A stretch of DNA of 58,706 bases from Levilactobacillus suantsaiihabitans (GTDB taxonomy: Bacteria > Bacillota > Bacilli > Lactobacillales > Lactobacillaceae), in contig NZ_RKLX01000018.1 of assembly GCF_004745505.1 (NCBI RefSeq), positions 1 through 58,706 on the forward strand. Reading direction: 5' to 3'. Positions 10,001-19,415 of the stretch are shown piece by piece (position 1 is the first letter of the stretch; every line of letters starts with the position of its first letter). The notes under the pieces were generated by a model, which searched no databases, was not told the origin of the DNA, and was given only the letters and a program-made list of their open reading frames with translations. The translations under genes and the position numbers were made by a program.

Positions 10001-10247
10001 TCTTTTTCAAATTGGTAACGGTTTGGTCCCCAACATTTAATTTCTGCCCCTGATACGTGACCGGCTTATCCTGGTTCACGACCGCTACGGGCAGTTCGCC
10101 GGTCTCCCCATACGGGTCCCAAACCGACTTCAGAAAGAAGATACTGTAGAGGAATGGAATAAACATAATGGCCAATACGGAGATTAAGATCAACCGATTG
10201 TGCCGGATGTAATTCCATTCGCCTTTAATCATGTTCACGAATGCCAA
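7047..10247 (-). CDS. YhgE/Pip domain membrane protein, very long
   Basis: 1066 aa. One N-terminal membrane helix (~17-37) followed by the YhgE N-terminal extracellular domain (WDPYGETGELPVAVVNQD). A very long helical region (~170-860) is built from 7-residue-like repeats with Gly-x-x-x-Leu/Asn patterns (ASGV, LNSGL, LTAGT), predicted to be an extended extracellular stalk. The last ~200 residues hold about five or six membrane helices, homologous to the ABC-2 type permease part of YhgE (GGSGGTFPMEV, HPFLPMTYSILGFRQ). Family members include the Lactococcus phage infection protein Pip; the cellular role is probably envelope or export related. The middle part (~430-640) is less repetitive and Ala/Ser-rich. 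No TetR regulator is adjacent, though one often accompanies such genes. Confidence 0.92.
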   Translation of the reverse strand: MAFVNMIKGEWNYIRHNRLILISVLAIMFIPFLYSIFFLKSVWDPYGETGELPVAVVNQDKPVTYQGQKLNVGDQTVTNLKKNHQLGWKFVSAKTAADGLKHHKYYTVITIPKNFSANAATALDNHPKKMTFTYKTNGSANYIAQVMSEVGSSKLDSQIRAKVTKAYAQATFKQIYAVGKGMDKAAKGSAKLKNGTVTLTDGLNTYTTGVHTLNNGLQEMKTSVTPLANGIQKLTSGASTLQSGLSTYTSGVGQFASGVDTYTSGVGQYTNGVNQFTGGVSKLSAGMPKLTAGTSQLASGANSLKSGTYKYVDGVYTLNTGVKTLGAGSTSLASGVTKLADGSKTLNSGLSTLSSNSSALNSGASQLATGATTLKNGVDELEANLKGISAMSSDLDEAKTLLKNVQTAATIADANGTSVASATGQLYTAMQELIAAQAAAKAAASQSEAETARLKTAVSGLDSTNTGSSTSDANATAKRSIQGATAKAQELAGEISSASSEDNVKDKVSALQEQLDIISSNAKNITAEKQATASSANSTVAAAASRALSAQSAATDAMDKVTSAAQTLLGVISTSTMSKDQADAFEALMNQNVADASGQMKKLNNDLTILSKLNSEGSQEKLDALKAGATALSTGATQLSTQLPQYTSGVDQAFAGSTTLNNGLSQLNSQVPTLTNGVTQIMNGTAKLAKNGGTLKSGSKQVAAGANQLNSGLKTAASGVNQLNANTGKLTAAGNKLNANTPKLTAAGNKLMSASSQLNNGAGQLSSGLNTLNGKIPTLTSGVNQLADGSQQLDNNSNKLMQGAKQLKNGNGTLAKSLKSGADQIQNQPLTSKTADMFAAPTHLKHESYSYVPNYGHALAPYVLSVALYVGALVFNFAFPIRKVSREGGTATGWYLSKISIGAVEALAMGLIEPVLMMLGGLSVDHPGQMILISIFFAEASMFIVMFLSMLLDNPGRFIAMVLLMLQLGGSGGTFPMEVTNHFYNVVHPFLPMTYSILGFRQAITSGMQGMVGQALWVLALFTVIGLALLWPTMAWLQKKHLMGVSQLDDNQKLQAVEDPNTNAHS

Positions 10248-10322
10248 CTCCCTTTTTCCTCAAAATAATCTTAAAATTGCGCGTTCTCAGCTAATATTAA
10301 AAGTATCTTCGCACATTAATAC

Positions 10323-10334
10323 TTGACTTGTCAA
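10323..10334. promoter_or_regulatory. Inverted repeat in the YhgE/Pip promoter region
   Basis: TTGAC-TT-GTCAA lies about 75 bp upstream of the YhgE start codon in an AT-rich stretch. It could be a repressor site (TetR type), but no regulator lies nearby. Confidence 0.35.
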
Positions 10335-10513
10335 AATAACAACACGCCATCAATCAATTCACAAAATCGCTACCAAGGCCGTCACTACAGCGTTTCAACA
10401 CTCATTTACAAAATAAATTAATTTTCTAGATTCGCTAAAGTCAGGTCCGGCTGACGAAACCTAGCTTATCATGGGGCGTCCCCTGAGGCCTTGATTTAAA
10501 TCAACTGGCAAAC

Positions 10514-10541
10514 AAAAAGCCCGAGCACGCGGCTCAGGCTT
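10514..10541 (-). terminator. Terminator of dacA
   Basis: Minus-strand hairpin AAGCCTGAGC..GCTCGGGCTT followed by further T residues. Confidence 0.85.
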
Positions 10542-10555
10542 CGGTGATTGTTTAC

Positions 10556-11881
10556 TTAAAATAATGCGACGATGGACCGCCAGATGCGGACGAAGACGTT
10601 GGCCTTCTCCACGGTCTGGGTGACCTTCAACGGCACTTGGGTCGTCTTGGTGTTGCCCAAGAAGCCCAGCTGATCGCCCTTTAATGAAATATTGGCCGTA
10701 CCGACCTGGGTGTTCTTGGCCACGGGGGCCTCCAACGCCTTGTTTTTGGTCAGCTTTTGCTTCAGCGTCGTGGTCGATTGCACGTTGCTGGCGACCTGGT
10801 CGTTGCGGATCCACAGCTTCAAGCCATCGGTTAAGACCGTCTTGGCAGTCGGTTGCTTGGCGTCGTTGGTCTTGACGGTTTTACTCCCAGCGACTTGACT
10901 GCCGGCCTTTAAGTTAACGGTCTTGAAGTTGTTGTAGACGTAAGACATCATTTTTTGCGTCTGTTGGAATCGTGAGGGATCCGTGTCGGACTTGTGGGCC
11001 GCGTGAAGCACGACCGTGATGATGCGGTTGCCATTGTTGTTGGCCGTCCCGGTAAAGTTGGCGCCGGCCGCATCGGAGGTCCCGGTCTTCAAGCCGTCCA
11101 CGTGTAATTTCGAATAGGACGCGGACAAGCCCTTGAGCATCCAGTTCCAGTTCTCCATCTTGGTGGCATCGGCCGTGCCCTTTTCAAACCACAGCTTCTT
11201 GATGCTGGTGGTCTTCAGGACTTCGGGATACTTGTCGAGTAAAGCCACCGCCAACTTGGCTTGGTCGGCCGCGGACCATTCATTTTCTGCGGAACCAGCC
11301 TCGTTACTGTAACCCAATTTGCCGACCTGCTTGTTGGTCAGTCCACAGGCGTTGTAAATCTTGGCGTTGGTCATCCCCAGCTTCTTGGCTTGGGCGCGCA
11401 TCATCGTCACAAAGGCGTGCGGTGAACCGGCGACCGCTGTCCCCAGCGCTTCCACGGCGCCGTTAGCCGAGTAGATCAAAGATGCTTGGTACAACGCCTT
11501 GACCGTGTACTTGTGCCCCGCCCGCAGTGGCACGTTGGACAAGTTGGTGTCCTGGGCGACCTTGGCCGTGGCCTGATTGATGGTGATCTTTTGGTCCCAC
11601 TTTAACTTGCCACTGTGGACCGCGTCTAGAACTAAATAGATCGACAACAGCTTGGTCATGGAAGCCACCGGCAAGACCTGATCACTATTTTTATCGTACA
11701 AAATCTGACCGGTCTTGGCGTCGACCGCGATACCGGCCTTGGCCTTCAGGTTGACCGTGGTACTGTTGCTGGCGGTCGTGGCCGCCTGAGCCGTCACCGG
11801 CGCGCTGAATCCACTGAGGCCACCGGCAAACAGCGTCATCGCCGTCACCAGGCCCATCACAAGTTGCTTTAAACGTTTCAT
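10556..11881 (-). CDS. dacA: D-alanyl-D-alanine carboxypeptidase (PBP5/DacA type)
   Basis: 441 aa, normal for the family. Signal peptide at 1-34 (LVMGLVTAMTLFAGGLSG.. ending AQA). All three penicillin-binding motifs are visible: SMTK (PVASMTKLLS, ~residue 73), SAN (YSANGAVEA, ~137) and KTG (DGLKTGTSDAAG, ~265). The C-terminal beta domain of PBP5 follows, and the protein ends in an amphipathic helix (VFVRIWRSIVALF) that would hold it to the outer face of the membrane. It removes the terminal D-Ala from peptidoglycan pentapeptides and so limits cross-linking. The two-component system lies just upstream on the same strand, so wall-stress control is conceivable (inference). Confidence 0.95.
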   Translation of the reverse strand: MKRLKQLVMGLVTAMTLFAGGLSGFSAPVTAQAATTASNSTTVNLKAKAGIAVDAKTGQILYDKNSDQVLPVASMTKLLSIYLVLDAVHSGKLKWDQKITINQATAKVAQDTNLSNVPLRAGHKYTVKALYQASLIYSANGAVEALGTAVAGSPHAFVTMMRAQAKKLGMTNAKIYNACGLTNKQVGKLGYSNEAGSAENEWSAADQAKLAVALLDKYPEVLKTTSIKKLWFEKGTADATKMENWNWMLKGLSASYSKLHVDGLKTGTSDAAGANFTGTANNNGNRIITVVLHAAHKSDTDPSRFQQTQKMMSYVYNNFKTVNLKAGSQVAGSKTVKTNDAKQPTAKTVLTDGLKLWIRNDQVASNVQSTTTLKQKLTKNKALEAPVAKNTQVGTANISLKGDQLGFLGNTKTTQVPLKVTQTVEKANVFVRIWRSIVALF

Positions 11882-11910
11882 GTCATCAAAACTCCTCTAT
11901 CTTATGTAAT

Positions 11911-11934
11911 GTCTGGGACGAAATTTCCCAGACG
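11911..11934 (-). terminator. Hairpin between histidine kinase and dacA
   Basis: Perfect stem GTCTGGG..CCCAGAC in the dacA leader, without a T tract. It may be a weak terminator behind the kinase or a stabilising 5' hairpin of the dacA transcript. Confidence 0.4.
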
Positions 11935-11970
11935 CTGGTGCATCAACCTTACCTAACTGAACCGTGCGCC

Positions 11971-13143
11971 TTACTGGGTCCCCGCCATCTTCAACCGCTG
12001 GGGAATCGCCAGTGGCTGGTCGTGTTTGACTGGCAAATGGATCACGAAACTGGTCAAATCGTCGTCGGACTCGACGTAAATGTAGCCGCCGTGCAGGGCA
12101 ACGATGCTTTGGGCAATCGCCAGCCCCAACCCGGTCCCGCCAGTCTCCTTGGAGCGCGACTCCTCGACGCGGTAGAACCGCTCGAAGATGAGGGCCAGCG
12201 ACTCTTGCGGAATCTTGGGGCCGTCATTGGTCACGCGAACCTCCAACTCATTTTCGCTGACGCGCTTGGCGATCAAATTGATCTGCTTGCCGCCGTCGCC
12301 GTATTTCAGGGCGTTGGCGACCAGATTGTTAAAGACGCGGACCAATTTCTCGGGGTCGGCCTCCATCATCAGGCTGGCCGGGTCGCTGGACGCGCCGATG
12401 GTCATGCCCTTCTTTTGGGCCTCCAACTCAAAGCTGGCGCCCAGTTGTTCCAGCATGGCGGCCAAATCGATCGTCGTCAGACTCAGCGGCGTATCGGTCT
12501 GGCGGACCTTGGTGTACTCGAACAGGTCATCGACCAGTGATTTCATCTGTTTAGACTTCAAAAATGCCGTGTGCGTGTACTTTAATAGGTCGTCTTGACT
12601 GTGATACTGCTGGTCTTCAATCAGCCCCAGATAGCCGATAATGGACGTTAACGGCGTCCGGATATCGTGGCTGACGTTGGTAATCAGCTCGTCTTTGGAC
12701 TTCTCGATGGCCCGTTCCTCATCCATCGAATGAATGACGGAATCAACCAGCGCGTTGACCGAGTCCACAACCCGTTGCACGTCGCCGCTGACCCGAAACG
12801 GGATGCGGTGGTCAAAATGGCCGTTGGCAATGTAGTGCAGTTCTTCAATGATGTGGTGCAGCTGCATTTGCCGGTAGCGCCGAATCAGCCGCCACCAAAC
12901 GACGACCGCATCGGCCACCATCATGAAGCCGATGAAGACATTTTCCCAGCTCCACAACTGAAAGTGATTCGGGCCAAACACCACGGACCGTTTAATGATG
13001 AAGATTCCGTCCCGCAAGCCCGGGTTGCTTTCGATGGCCTGACTGATCAGCACCAGCAGCGCCAGGTTCAGCATCAACAGTAAAATAACGGTGACGACAC
13101 CCTCCATGAACAACGCACTTTTTTCGCGGGTGGTCAGCTTCAT
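11971..13143 (-). CDS. Sensor histidine kinase
   Basis: 390 aa. Two membrane helices (~12-35 and ~68-86) flank a short extracytoplasmic loop. A HAMP-like segment (~90-140) leads to the phospho-acceptor helix with NVSHDIRTPLTSIIGYLG (His ~156), then the ATPase domain: N box NNLVANALKYGD, G1 VTNDGPKIP, F box FERFYRVEESRS, G2 GGTGLGLAI. It should autophosphorylate and pass phosphate to the OmpR-type regulator encoded upstream at 13297-13986. The ATG overlaps the stop of a 17-codon leader ORF, suggesting coupled translation; AGGGGG 7 bases upstream can serve as its own ribosome site. The short loop suggests an intramembrane-type sensor (inference). Confidence 0.93.
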   Translation of the reverse strand: MKLTTREKSALFMEGVVTVILLLMLNLALLVLISQAIESNPGLRDGIFIIKRSVVFGPNHFQLWSWENVFIGFMMVADAVVVWWRLIRRYRQMQLHHIIEELHYIANGHFDHRIPFRVSGDVQRVVDSVNALVDSVIHSMDEERAIEKSKDELITNVSHDIRTPLTSIIGYLGLIEDQQYHSQDDLLKYTHTAFLKSKQMKSLVDDLFEYTKVRQTDTPLSLTTIDLAAMLEQLGASFELEAQKKGMTIGASSDPASLMMEADPEKLVRVFNNLVANALKYGDGGKQINLIAKRVSENELEVRVTNDGPKIPQESLALIFERFYRVEESRSKETGGTGLGLAIAQSIVALHGGYIYVESDDDLTSFVIHLPVKHDQPLAIPQRLKMAGTQ

Positions 13144-13193
13144 GCTCGGGCCCCCTGGCGGCGTTGCGCTGGGGATTTTTTTGTTTTAACCAT
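13140..13193 (-). CDS. 17-residue basic leader ORF coupled to the histidine kinase
   Basis: ATG at 13193 behind AGAGGG with good spacing; it encodes MVKTKKSPAQRRQGARA, with seven Lys/Arg. Its stop TGA overlaps the kinase start in the arrangement ATGA. It could set kinase translation by termination-reinitiation. There is no homologue I recognise, and chance is possible at this length. Confidence 0.4.
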   Translation of the reverse strand: MVKTKKSPAQRRQGARA

Positions 13194-13296
13194 ATAATTC
13201 CCTCTCTAGATTGGGTCTTTGTTTACTTGCCGCTAAACGCCTCGCCCGCGGCTACCAGGGTTCCACCTTAAAGCAGTCGCTCACCGGCGTAACCGC

Positions 13297-13986
13297 TTAG
13301 TGCGATTCGATCTTGTACCCCACGCCCCAAACGGTTTGAATGACCTTTTCGCCGTTGGTGGCGTCTTCGATCTTATCCCGCAAGTGACTCACGTGGACCA
13401 TGACCGTCTTGGCCGAGACGATACTTTCTTGGCGCCAAACGCGCTCGAAAATCTCGTCGGCCGAAAAGACCCGGTTGGGGTGACTGGCCAGCAGGTATAA
13501 AATCCCAAACTCTAAGGCCGTCAGAGACACCGTCTTGCCGGCAATCGTCTTGACCTCGTGGGAATCCTTGTTGATGGTCAACGTGCCGATGTCCAAAATG
13601 TCTGGGCTGTCATCGGTCACTTGGTCTTGGCTCCGCCGCAACAGTGATTTGACCCGGGCCATAACTTCTAGTGGGTTAAATGGCTTGGTGACGTAATCAT
13701 CGGCCCCGGTGATCAGTCCTTGGATCTTATCCATGTCGCCGGTCTTGGCCGACAGGATCAAAATCGGAATCTGCGAATCCTTCCGCACTTCCTTAACGAC
13801 TTCGATCCCGCTCATTTCAGGCATCATGATGTCCAAAATCATCAAGGCAATGTCTGGCGTGGTGTGTAATTTGGTCAAGGCTTCCTTCCCGTTGTAAGCG
13901 GTCAGGGGTTCGTAGCCTTCATTTTTAATGTAGATTTCAAGTAATTGCGCAATTTCTTTATCATCATCGACAACTAAAATTTTCAT
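13297..13986 (-). CDS. OmpR-family response regulator
   Basis: 229 aa. The receiver domain (1-120) has the acidic pair DDD at 7-9, phospho-acceptor Asp in LMILDIMMPEMSG (~54) and the Lys of VTKPFNPLEV (~103). The C-terminal winged helix (~130-229) carries LTALEFGILYLLASHPNRVF and ends GVGYKIE, as in OmpR/PhoB regulators. Start ATG behind AAAGGAG. It lies 153 bp upstream of its partner kinase. The sequence type is close to VanR/WalR-like regulators; target genes are unknown, with dacA the nearest candidate. Confidence 0.94.
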   Translation of the reverse strand: MKILVVDDDKEIAQLLEIYIKNEGYEPLTAYNGKEALTKLHTTPDIALMILDIMMPEMSGIEVVKEVRKDSQIPILILSAKTGDMDKIQGLITGADDYVTKPFNPLEVMARVKSLLRRSQDQVTDDSPDILDIGTLTINKDSHEVKTIAGKTVSLTALEFGILYLLASHPNRVFSADEIFERVWRQESIVSAKTVMVHVSHLRDKIEDATNGEKVIQTVWGVGYKIESH

Positions 13987-14215
13987 AACGTGCTAATCTC
14001 CTTTACCAGCTAGGTCATGTCACTAGCGGTCTTCCCCGTAGGTTTACGTCTATTTTAGCAAATAAATCCCGTAGCGTGACCGGAAAACCCGAACCTTTAG
14101 TCGGGCGTAAGGCACTTTACCATTCCTTAATCTTACACTATTTGCGGGCCGGTCGCCAACCTAGCGTTTAAGCTGGGGTTAAATCTTATTGCTGAACTGG
14201 TGACGTTGACTTGTA

Positions 14216-14494
14216 CTGGCCGCCTGCCGTTGCGCGAAAGCTAGGCCGGAACGCTGGGGGAGGACCCCGAGCCTGAGAACCGGTCTCGCGGCTTGCTTTG
14301 AGCCAGAAAATCGCTGTCTCAAAGACACCAATTTGCCAGCAAACCCCACTGGCAAATTCCCCGGCTGAGCCTAGTTTCGCTCCACTCTCGGCTCCGATTG
14401 GACGTTCCAGTAACGCTATCTTAACTCGCTGGCGTCGCTCGACCCGTCCGCCCCAGCGTTCCAACCCATATTTGGCGAACGGTAAGGCGGCCAG
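14216..14494. repeat. Structured dispersed repeat, copy A (complete ends)
   Basis: About 279 bp with terminal inverted repeats: left CTGGCCGCC..CCGTT, right CGGTAAGGCGGCCAG, each with an inner GGAACGCTGGGG or its complement. Inside the left unit, 14234-14246 pairs with 14369-14380 (12 bp, one bulge), and 14330-14339 pairs perfectly with 14349-14358 (10 bp, 9-nt loop). Conserved blocks CTTTGAG/CTCAAAG and CGGCTGAG flank these stems. The right end keeps only the outer part of a second, inverted unit. No transposase. Confidence 0.8.
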
Positions 14495-14593
14495 TTCCCG
14501 TTATGACGCAGGCGGCAACTAATCCTAATGTCATAAGTCGCATGATAACAATAGCTTCAGTTGATTTTCGCCTTTCAACCTTCAGTTAACTAT

Positions 14594-14638
14594 AAAAAAG
14601 GCCATCCACCTAGCAACCATGCCAGGTAAATAGCCTTT
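14594..14638 (-). terminator. Terminator of guaB
   Basis: Long minus-strand stem AAAGGC..ACCTGG with its complement AGGT..GCCTTT, followed by a run of T. Confidence 0.9.
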
Positions 14639-14697
14639 ATCGTAATTTTAAATTAGCAGACGGTGCCAGCTAGCTGACGCAGGCAGTGACCACACTC

Positions 14698-15876
<1,179 letters not shown>

Positions 15877-15995
15877 TTAGGAATCCTGGGAGATATTGTT
15901 TCTTAATTTACCAGTCTAGGCCACTCAGGTCAAGGTTTCTCATAGAACTATCATGGTTTAATTATTCACACTGGTTGAAATGGTTGTGGCCAAAA

Positions 15996-17678
15996 CTACT
16001 TGGCGAAATGATGGTTGCGCCGGGCAATCACCCAACGGACCGTTAACCCAACCCCGGCCCCCAACCAGGCTAACACTGAGATCCAAGCACTGACGCGTTG
16101 GATTCGGGTTGGCTGGTACGTCACCTGTAGCCGGTTAGTGCCGGCACTCAGACGGGCCCGTAAAATAGCCATGTGATTCCACTGAAGCCGCTGCTGATGA
16201 CCGTTGACCGCGACCTGGTAACCCGGATAGTAGAGGTGCGGCAGCTTGACGGTTTGCGCGCGGCGGCTGTGTACCAGATACGTGAACCGGTCCGGCCCCA
16301 CGCGGCGACTCAGCTGGTGTAGCCCGGCCCCGGGATTCATGACCGCCACCGAGTGGGTGCGCAACGCCGGCATGGCGTCCAACGACTGTGGCCGCACGTA
16401 ATCGGTACTGTCGCTGGTGGTGGCAACGCGGTGATAATCCGCCTGGGTAATGGCGTTTCCATAAGGATTTTGATAAAAGGCCAAGAAACTGGTCGTACTC
16501 AAGATGATGCCAAACGCCGCTACGACCATCAGCAGGCCCCCTTGGCCCCGCCGCGTCAACCGCGGTAGCACCAACGTCAAGGCCCGCGCCCCGACCAGGG
16601 CAATCAGTAGGCTGGCAATCGCCAAGAAGCGCGACGGGAATTGGATCATCCCCAACACACCCTGGAATAGCGACCACGGAAACCAATTGGTGACCATCCA
16701 GACGAAGACCACGGCGAGCCCCAGTAAGTAGCGTAGCGCCGGCGTCAGCTCCCGCCACATCACCAGTGACAACAGCAGAAGCATCAACATCAGCCAGCCC
16801 AAATTGATCTGCCCCGACCCCATCTGATTCACCGCCGAGTTCAGCAAAAAGTCACCCATGGACATCGCACTCTGTGACAATTTAAATTGTAAAATGCTCA
16901 GCCCGGACAGCGCGTGGAGTTGCTCGACCAGTGGCGCCAAAAACGTCAGCGTCAACAAAACCGTCGCCCCCACCACCAGTACCAGCGCACCCAACCGGCG
17001 TTTCAGCGCGGTCCGTTGTAAGAAGAATATCCCCAACGTTAACAGTACCAATACCGCCGCCAGCAATAGCGACACCACGTGCGTCAGGGCAATCAGGGTC
17101 ATCCCCACGACCAACCAAACACCGTGGCGCACGTCGCCGATTGCCAGCTCATAGGTGCCGTACAGCACCAGCGGCAAGCAGGCAAAAACCATGCCCTCCG
17201 CCAGGGCCCCGCGCGCAAAGAAGTCGAGGATGCGGTACTGCGAGAAGCTGTACAAGATGGCCATCAAGACCCCCTGAAAGTAGCTACCCAGCAGCCGTTG
17301 ACCAACGAAGCGGGTGACGTACAGCGTCAGTAAGGTAATCAAAAATAAAAATACCGTATAGGCCCGCACGCCGCCGAGCACAATTTGCAACACGGCCAGT
17401 GGCACCAGGGTGTAGGCCGGGTAAAACAGATTGATGGGATAGCCCCACCCACTAAAGGTGGTCGTGGCGATGTGCCCCAGCCCCCAGTGGCCGCTGGTCA
17501 GTTGAGCGACCAGGCCTTGGACGCGGTTCAGGTGAAAACTCAGGTCGTCGCCGGTGTAAATTTTACCCTGCGACGCCCACAAAAATAGCCAAAAGACACT
17601 CAGGACGCTAAAGAGCGCCAGTTCCCATAACCAGCGGTACCGGGTGAGGCCGTCCGTTGCTGCTTGGTGGTTTTTCAC
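15996..17678 (-). CDS. Polytopic membrane protein (PTPS-related / YfhO-like GT-C fold)
   Basis: 560 aa with about 11-13 membrane helices. The segment KIYTGDDLSFHLNRVQGL after the first helix matches the 'pyruvoyl-tetrahydropterin synthase-related' membrane family, a GT-C-type group with an acidic pair in the first outer loop. The last ~110 residues are a soluble external domain (YPGYQVAVNGHQQRLQWN), as in YfhO-like proteins, followed by a final helix. A role in moving sugars from a lipid carrier to a cell-surface polymer or protein is likely by family; substrate unknown. It starts 6 bp after the stop of the next GT-C gene, so both are co-transcribed. Confidence 0.8.
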   Translation of the reverse strand: MKNHQAATDGLTRYRWLWELALFSVLSVFWLFLWASQGKIYTGDDLSFHLNRVQGLVAQLTSGHWGLGHIATTTFSGWGYPINLFYPAYTLVPLAVLQIVLGGVRAYTVFLFLITLLTLYVTRFVGQRLLGSYFQGVLMAILYSFSQYRILDFFARGALAEGMVFACLPLVLYGTYELAIGDVRHGVWLVVGMTLIALTHVVSLLLAAVLVLLTLGIFFLQRTALKRRLGALVLVVGATVLLTLTFLAPLVEQLHALSGLSILQFKLSQSAMSMGDFLLNSAVNQMGSGQINLGWLMLMLLLLSLVMWRELTPALRYLLGLAVVFVWMVTNWFPWSLFQGVLGMIQFPSRFLAIASLLIALVGARALTLVLPRLTRRGQGGLLMVVAAFGIILSTTSFLAFYQNPYGNAITQADYHRVATTSDSTDYVRPQSLDAMPALRTHSVAVMNPGAGLHQLSRRVGPDRFTYLVHSRRAQTVKLPHLYYPGYQVAVNGHQQRLQWNHMAILRARLSAGTNRLQVTYQPTRIQRVSAWISVLAWLGAGVGLTVRWVIARRNHHFAK

Positions 17679-17684
17679 GTGCGT

Positions 17685-19331
17685 TTACCCCTTCCGTTCA
17701 AACAACCAGTACTTGACGTCGACCTGCTCGAACATCTGCCGGTGGACCTTGACCACGCGGTAGTGGCGGTACAGCTGATGCGCCAGCTTGGACGTCCCCG
17801 GATTCAGGTTTCCGCTGGTGATGCGGCCGGGAATGTCGCTGTCGCCGTCCCATTCGCGCACGGACTGTTTGGCCGGCGTGTTGACGACGACCCATTGGAC
17901 CTGGTGGCGGCGAATGACGTTGCGTTGCGCCCGCAAGATCTGCGGCGCGGCCTTTTCGGGAATATTATAATTTTGGAAATAATACGTGGTCGGTACCGCG
18001 CCCGAGGCGGTGTAGAAGCCCATGTCGATCGACCCGTAGTTGAGTAAAGTCGGCTGCGCGCTGCGTTGACGCATGATGCGGCCAAATTCAACTTGGGCGG
18101 GCTGTTGCGGCTTGGTCGTGTTGCGTTTGGTAATCGCCTGGTTGTTCGGGAACAGCCGCGAGCTGACCACGTTGTTGTTGACCCCGAGGACTAAAAACAC
18201 ACTCAAAATCAGCGTCCCCAAGATGACAAATGGGTCGTCGGCCGCCGGTAAATGGACCCAGGTGAAAAACGCGTTCAACAGGTAGATGAACGGCACCACG
18301 AAGAAGGCAAAGTAGACCAGCTGGTAGTACTGATACAACGACCCGGCTTGATACCCGTACAGCGCCAGCAGGTCACACCCCAAAAACACCACCAGGTACA
18401 AGGTCCGCGCGAACTTGGTCGTCAACACGGTCTGGCGGAACATGATCAGTAGCGTGCCGCCGATGCCCAGGATGAAGAACAACACGTCGCTCAGATAGAA
18501 ATGGGCCACCAGGATCGCCGACTGGATCAGGTTGGAGAAAAACGAGACCGACGACGTCATGTAGACCTTGGTATTAAATAAAATATAAACGTTAATGAAC
18601 GCCTTCAGCGAGCCGGTCGCCAAAAAGTACAGCAACCACGGCACCGTGGCCAACAAGAAACCCAGGCCACTCCAGAGCACCAGTCGGCCCAGTTCGTGCC
18701 AGCGTTTCTTCAGTAACAAGTAAAATCCATCGGCCAGATAAAAGGCGATCCACCCGCCCAGCAACGTGTATTTGGACAGGAAGATGATACCCACGAACAG
18801 GCCCTGAGCGAAGTACCACCAGTGACTGACCGACGTTTGCCGGTCCAATAAAAACACCAAGTAGATCAGCGACAACAATAATGGTAGCGCAAAGAACTCC
18901 ACCGTGTCACCGTAATTGTAGTAAGGATGGTACAAAAACAACATGGGCGACAGCACCGCCGCCAGAAAGGCCGGTAGCTCGGCCAACTTGAGGAGCCGCG
19001 CCAATTTATACGTTAAAATCATCGCCGCAATCAAGACCGCAATTTCGGAAATAAAAATAAAAATAAAGCTGCGGTGACTGACCAAGTAGGCCAGGCCGTG
19101 CCAGAAGTACACGTACGGCCCCTTCTGTTCAAAAATATCTTTATATGGCACGATACCGTGCATCATGGCCTTGCCGACCGTGAAGAAGGCGTTGTTATCT
19201 GGTGAGGTGTCAAAATAAAAGGCCGGTGAGGTGTATGAACAAAACGCCATCATAAATACCCCAATGATGGCGAGTAACACAAAATACTGAGCTTCGTGGC
19301 TTTGCAATTTTTCCTTGATTCGTAAGTACAC
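17685..19331 (-). CDS. GT-C-type (family 39-like) membrane glycosyltransferase, copy 1
   Basis: 548 aa, about 11 membrane helices. Following helix 1 the first outer loop reads DTSPDNNAFFTVGKAMMHG then VPYKDIFEQKGP, the arrangement of PMT/ArnT-type enzymes in which an Asp in this loop is catalytic. The C-terminal ~130 residues are soluble and external. Roughly 65-70% identical by eye to the protein at 20851-22485. Predicted to transfer a sugar from a polyprenyl-phosphate donor to an acceptor outside the membrane. The gene for a Ser/Lys-rich secreted protein lies directly upstream (19416-19892), an arrangement repeated at 20851-23177, so that protein may be its acceptor (inference). Confidence 0.82.
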   Translation of the reverse strand: MYLRIKEKLQSHEAQYFVLLAIIGVFMMAFCSYTSPAFYFDTSPDNNAFFTVGKAMMHGIVPYKDIFEQKGPYVYFWHGLAYLVSHRSFIFIFISEIAVLIAAMILTYKLARLLKLAELPAFLAAVLSPMLFLYHPYYNYGDTVEFFALPLLLSLIYLVFLLDRQTSVSHWWYFAQGLFVGIIFLSKYTLLGGWIAFYLADGFYLLLKKRWHELGRLVLWSGLGFLLATVPWLLYFLATGSLKAFINVYILFNTKVYMTSSVSFFSNLIQSAILVAHFYLSDVLFFILGIGGTLLIMFRQTVLTTKFARTLYLVVFLGCDLLALYGYQAGSLYQYYQLVYFAFFVVPFIYLLNAFFTWVHLPAADDPFVILGTLILSVFLVLGVNNNVVSSRLFPNNQAITKRNTTKPQQPAQVEFGRIMRQRSAQPTLLNYGSIDMGFYTASGAVPTTYYFQNYNIPEKAAPQILRAQRNVIRRHQVQWVVVNTPAKQSVREWDGDSDIPGRITSGNLNPGTSKLAHQLYRHYRVVKVHRQMFEQVDVKYWLFERKG

Positions 19332-19360
19332 GGGACCCTGCTCCTTTTCCTAAAAAACTC

Positions 19361-19389
19361 AAAAAGAAAAGACGTGGTTCAGCCACGTC
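19361..19389 (-). terminator. Terminator between the secreted Lys-rich gene and GT-C copy 1
   Basis: Perfect 7-bp stem GACGTGG/CCACGTC followed by TTTTCTTTTT. The equivalent position in the duplicated module has the same design (22535-22559). Confidence 0.85.
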
Positions 19390-19415
19390 CTTCCGTTTTA
19401 CGTTAAAACAATTGC

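Noticed and set aside
9444-10040. 198-codon plus frame opposite the YhgE/Pip gene
   Set aside because: Shadow of a repetitive G+C-rich gene; composition is unnatural (Arg/His/Gly-rich) and no ribosome site precedes it.
13194-13296. T-box-like sequence (AAGGTGGAACCC) before the histidine kinase
   Set aside because: No specifier loop and no terminator/antiterminator pair; the match to the T-box core is too short.
16135-16758. 207-codon minus frame inside the 15996-17678 gene
   Set aside because: Out-of-frame shadow; the membrane protein frame is coherent throughout.
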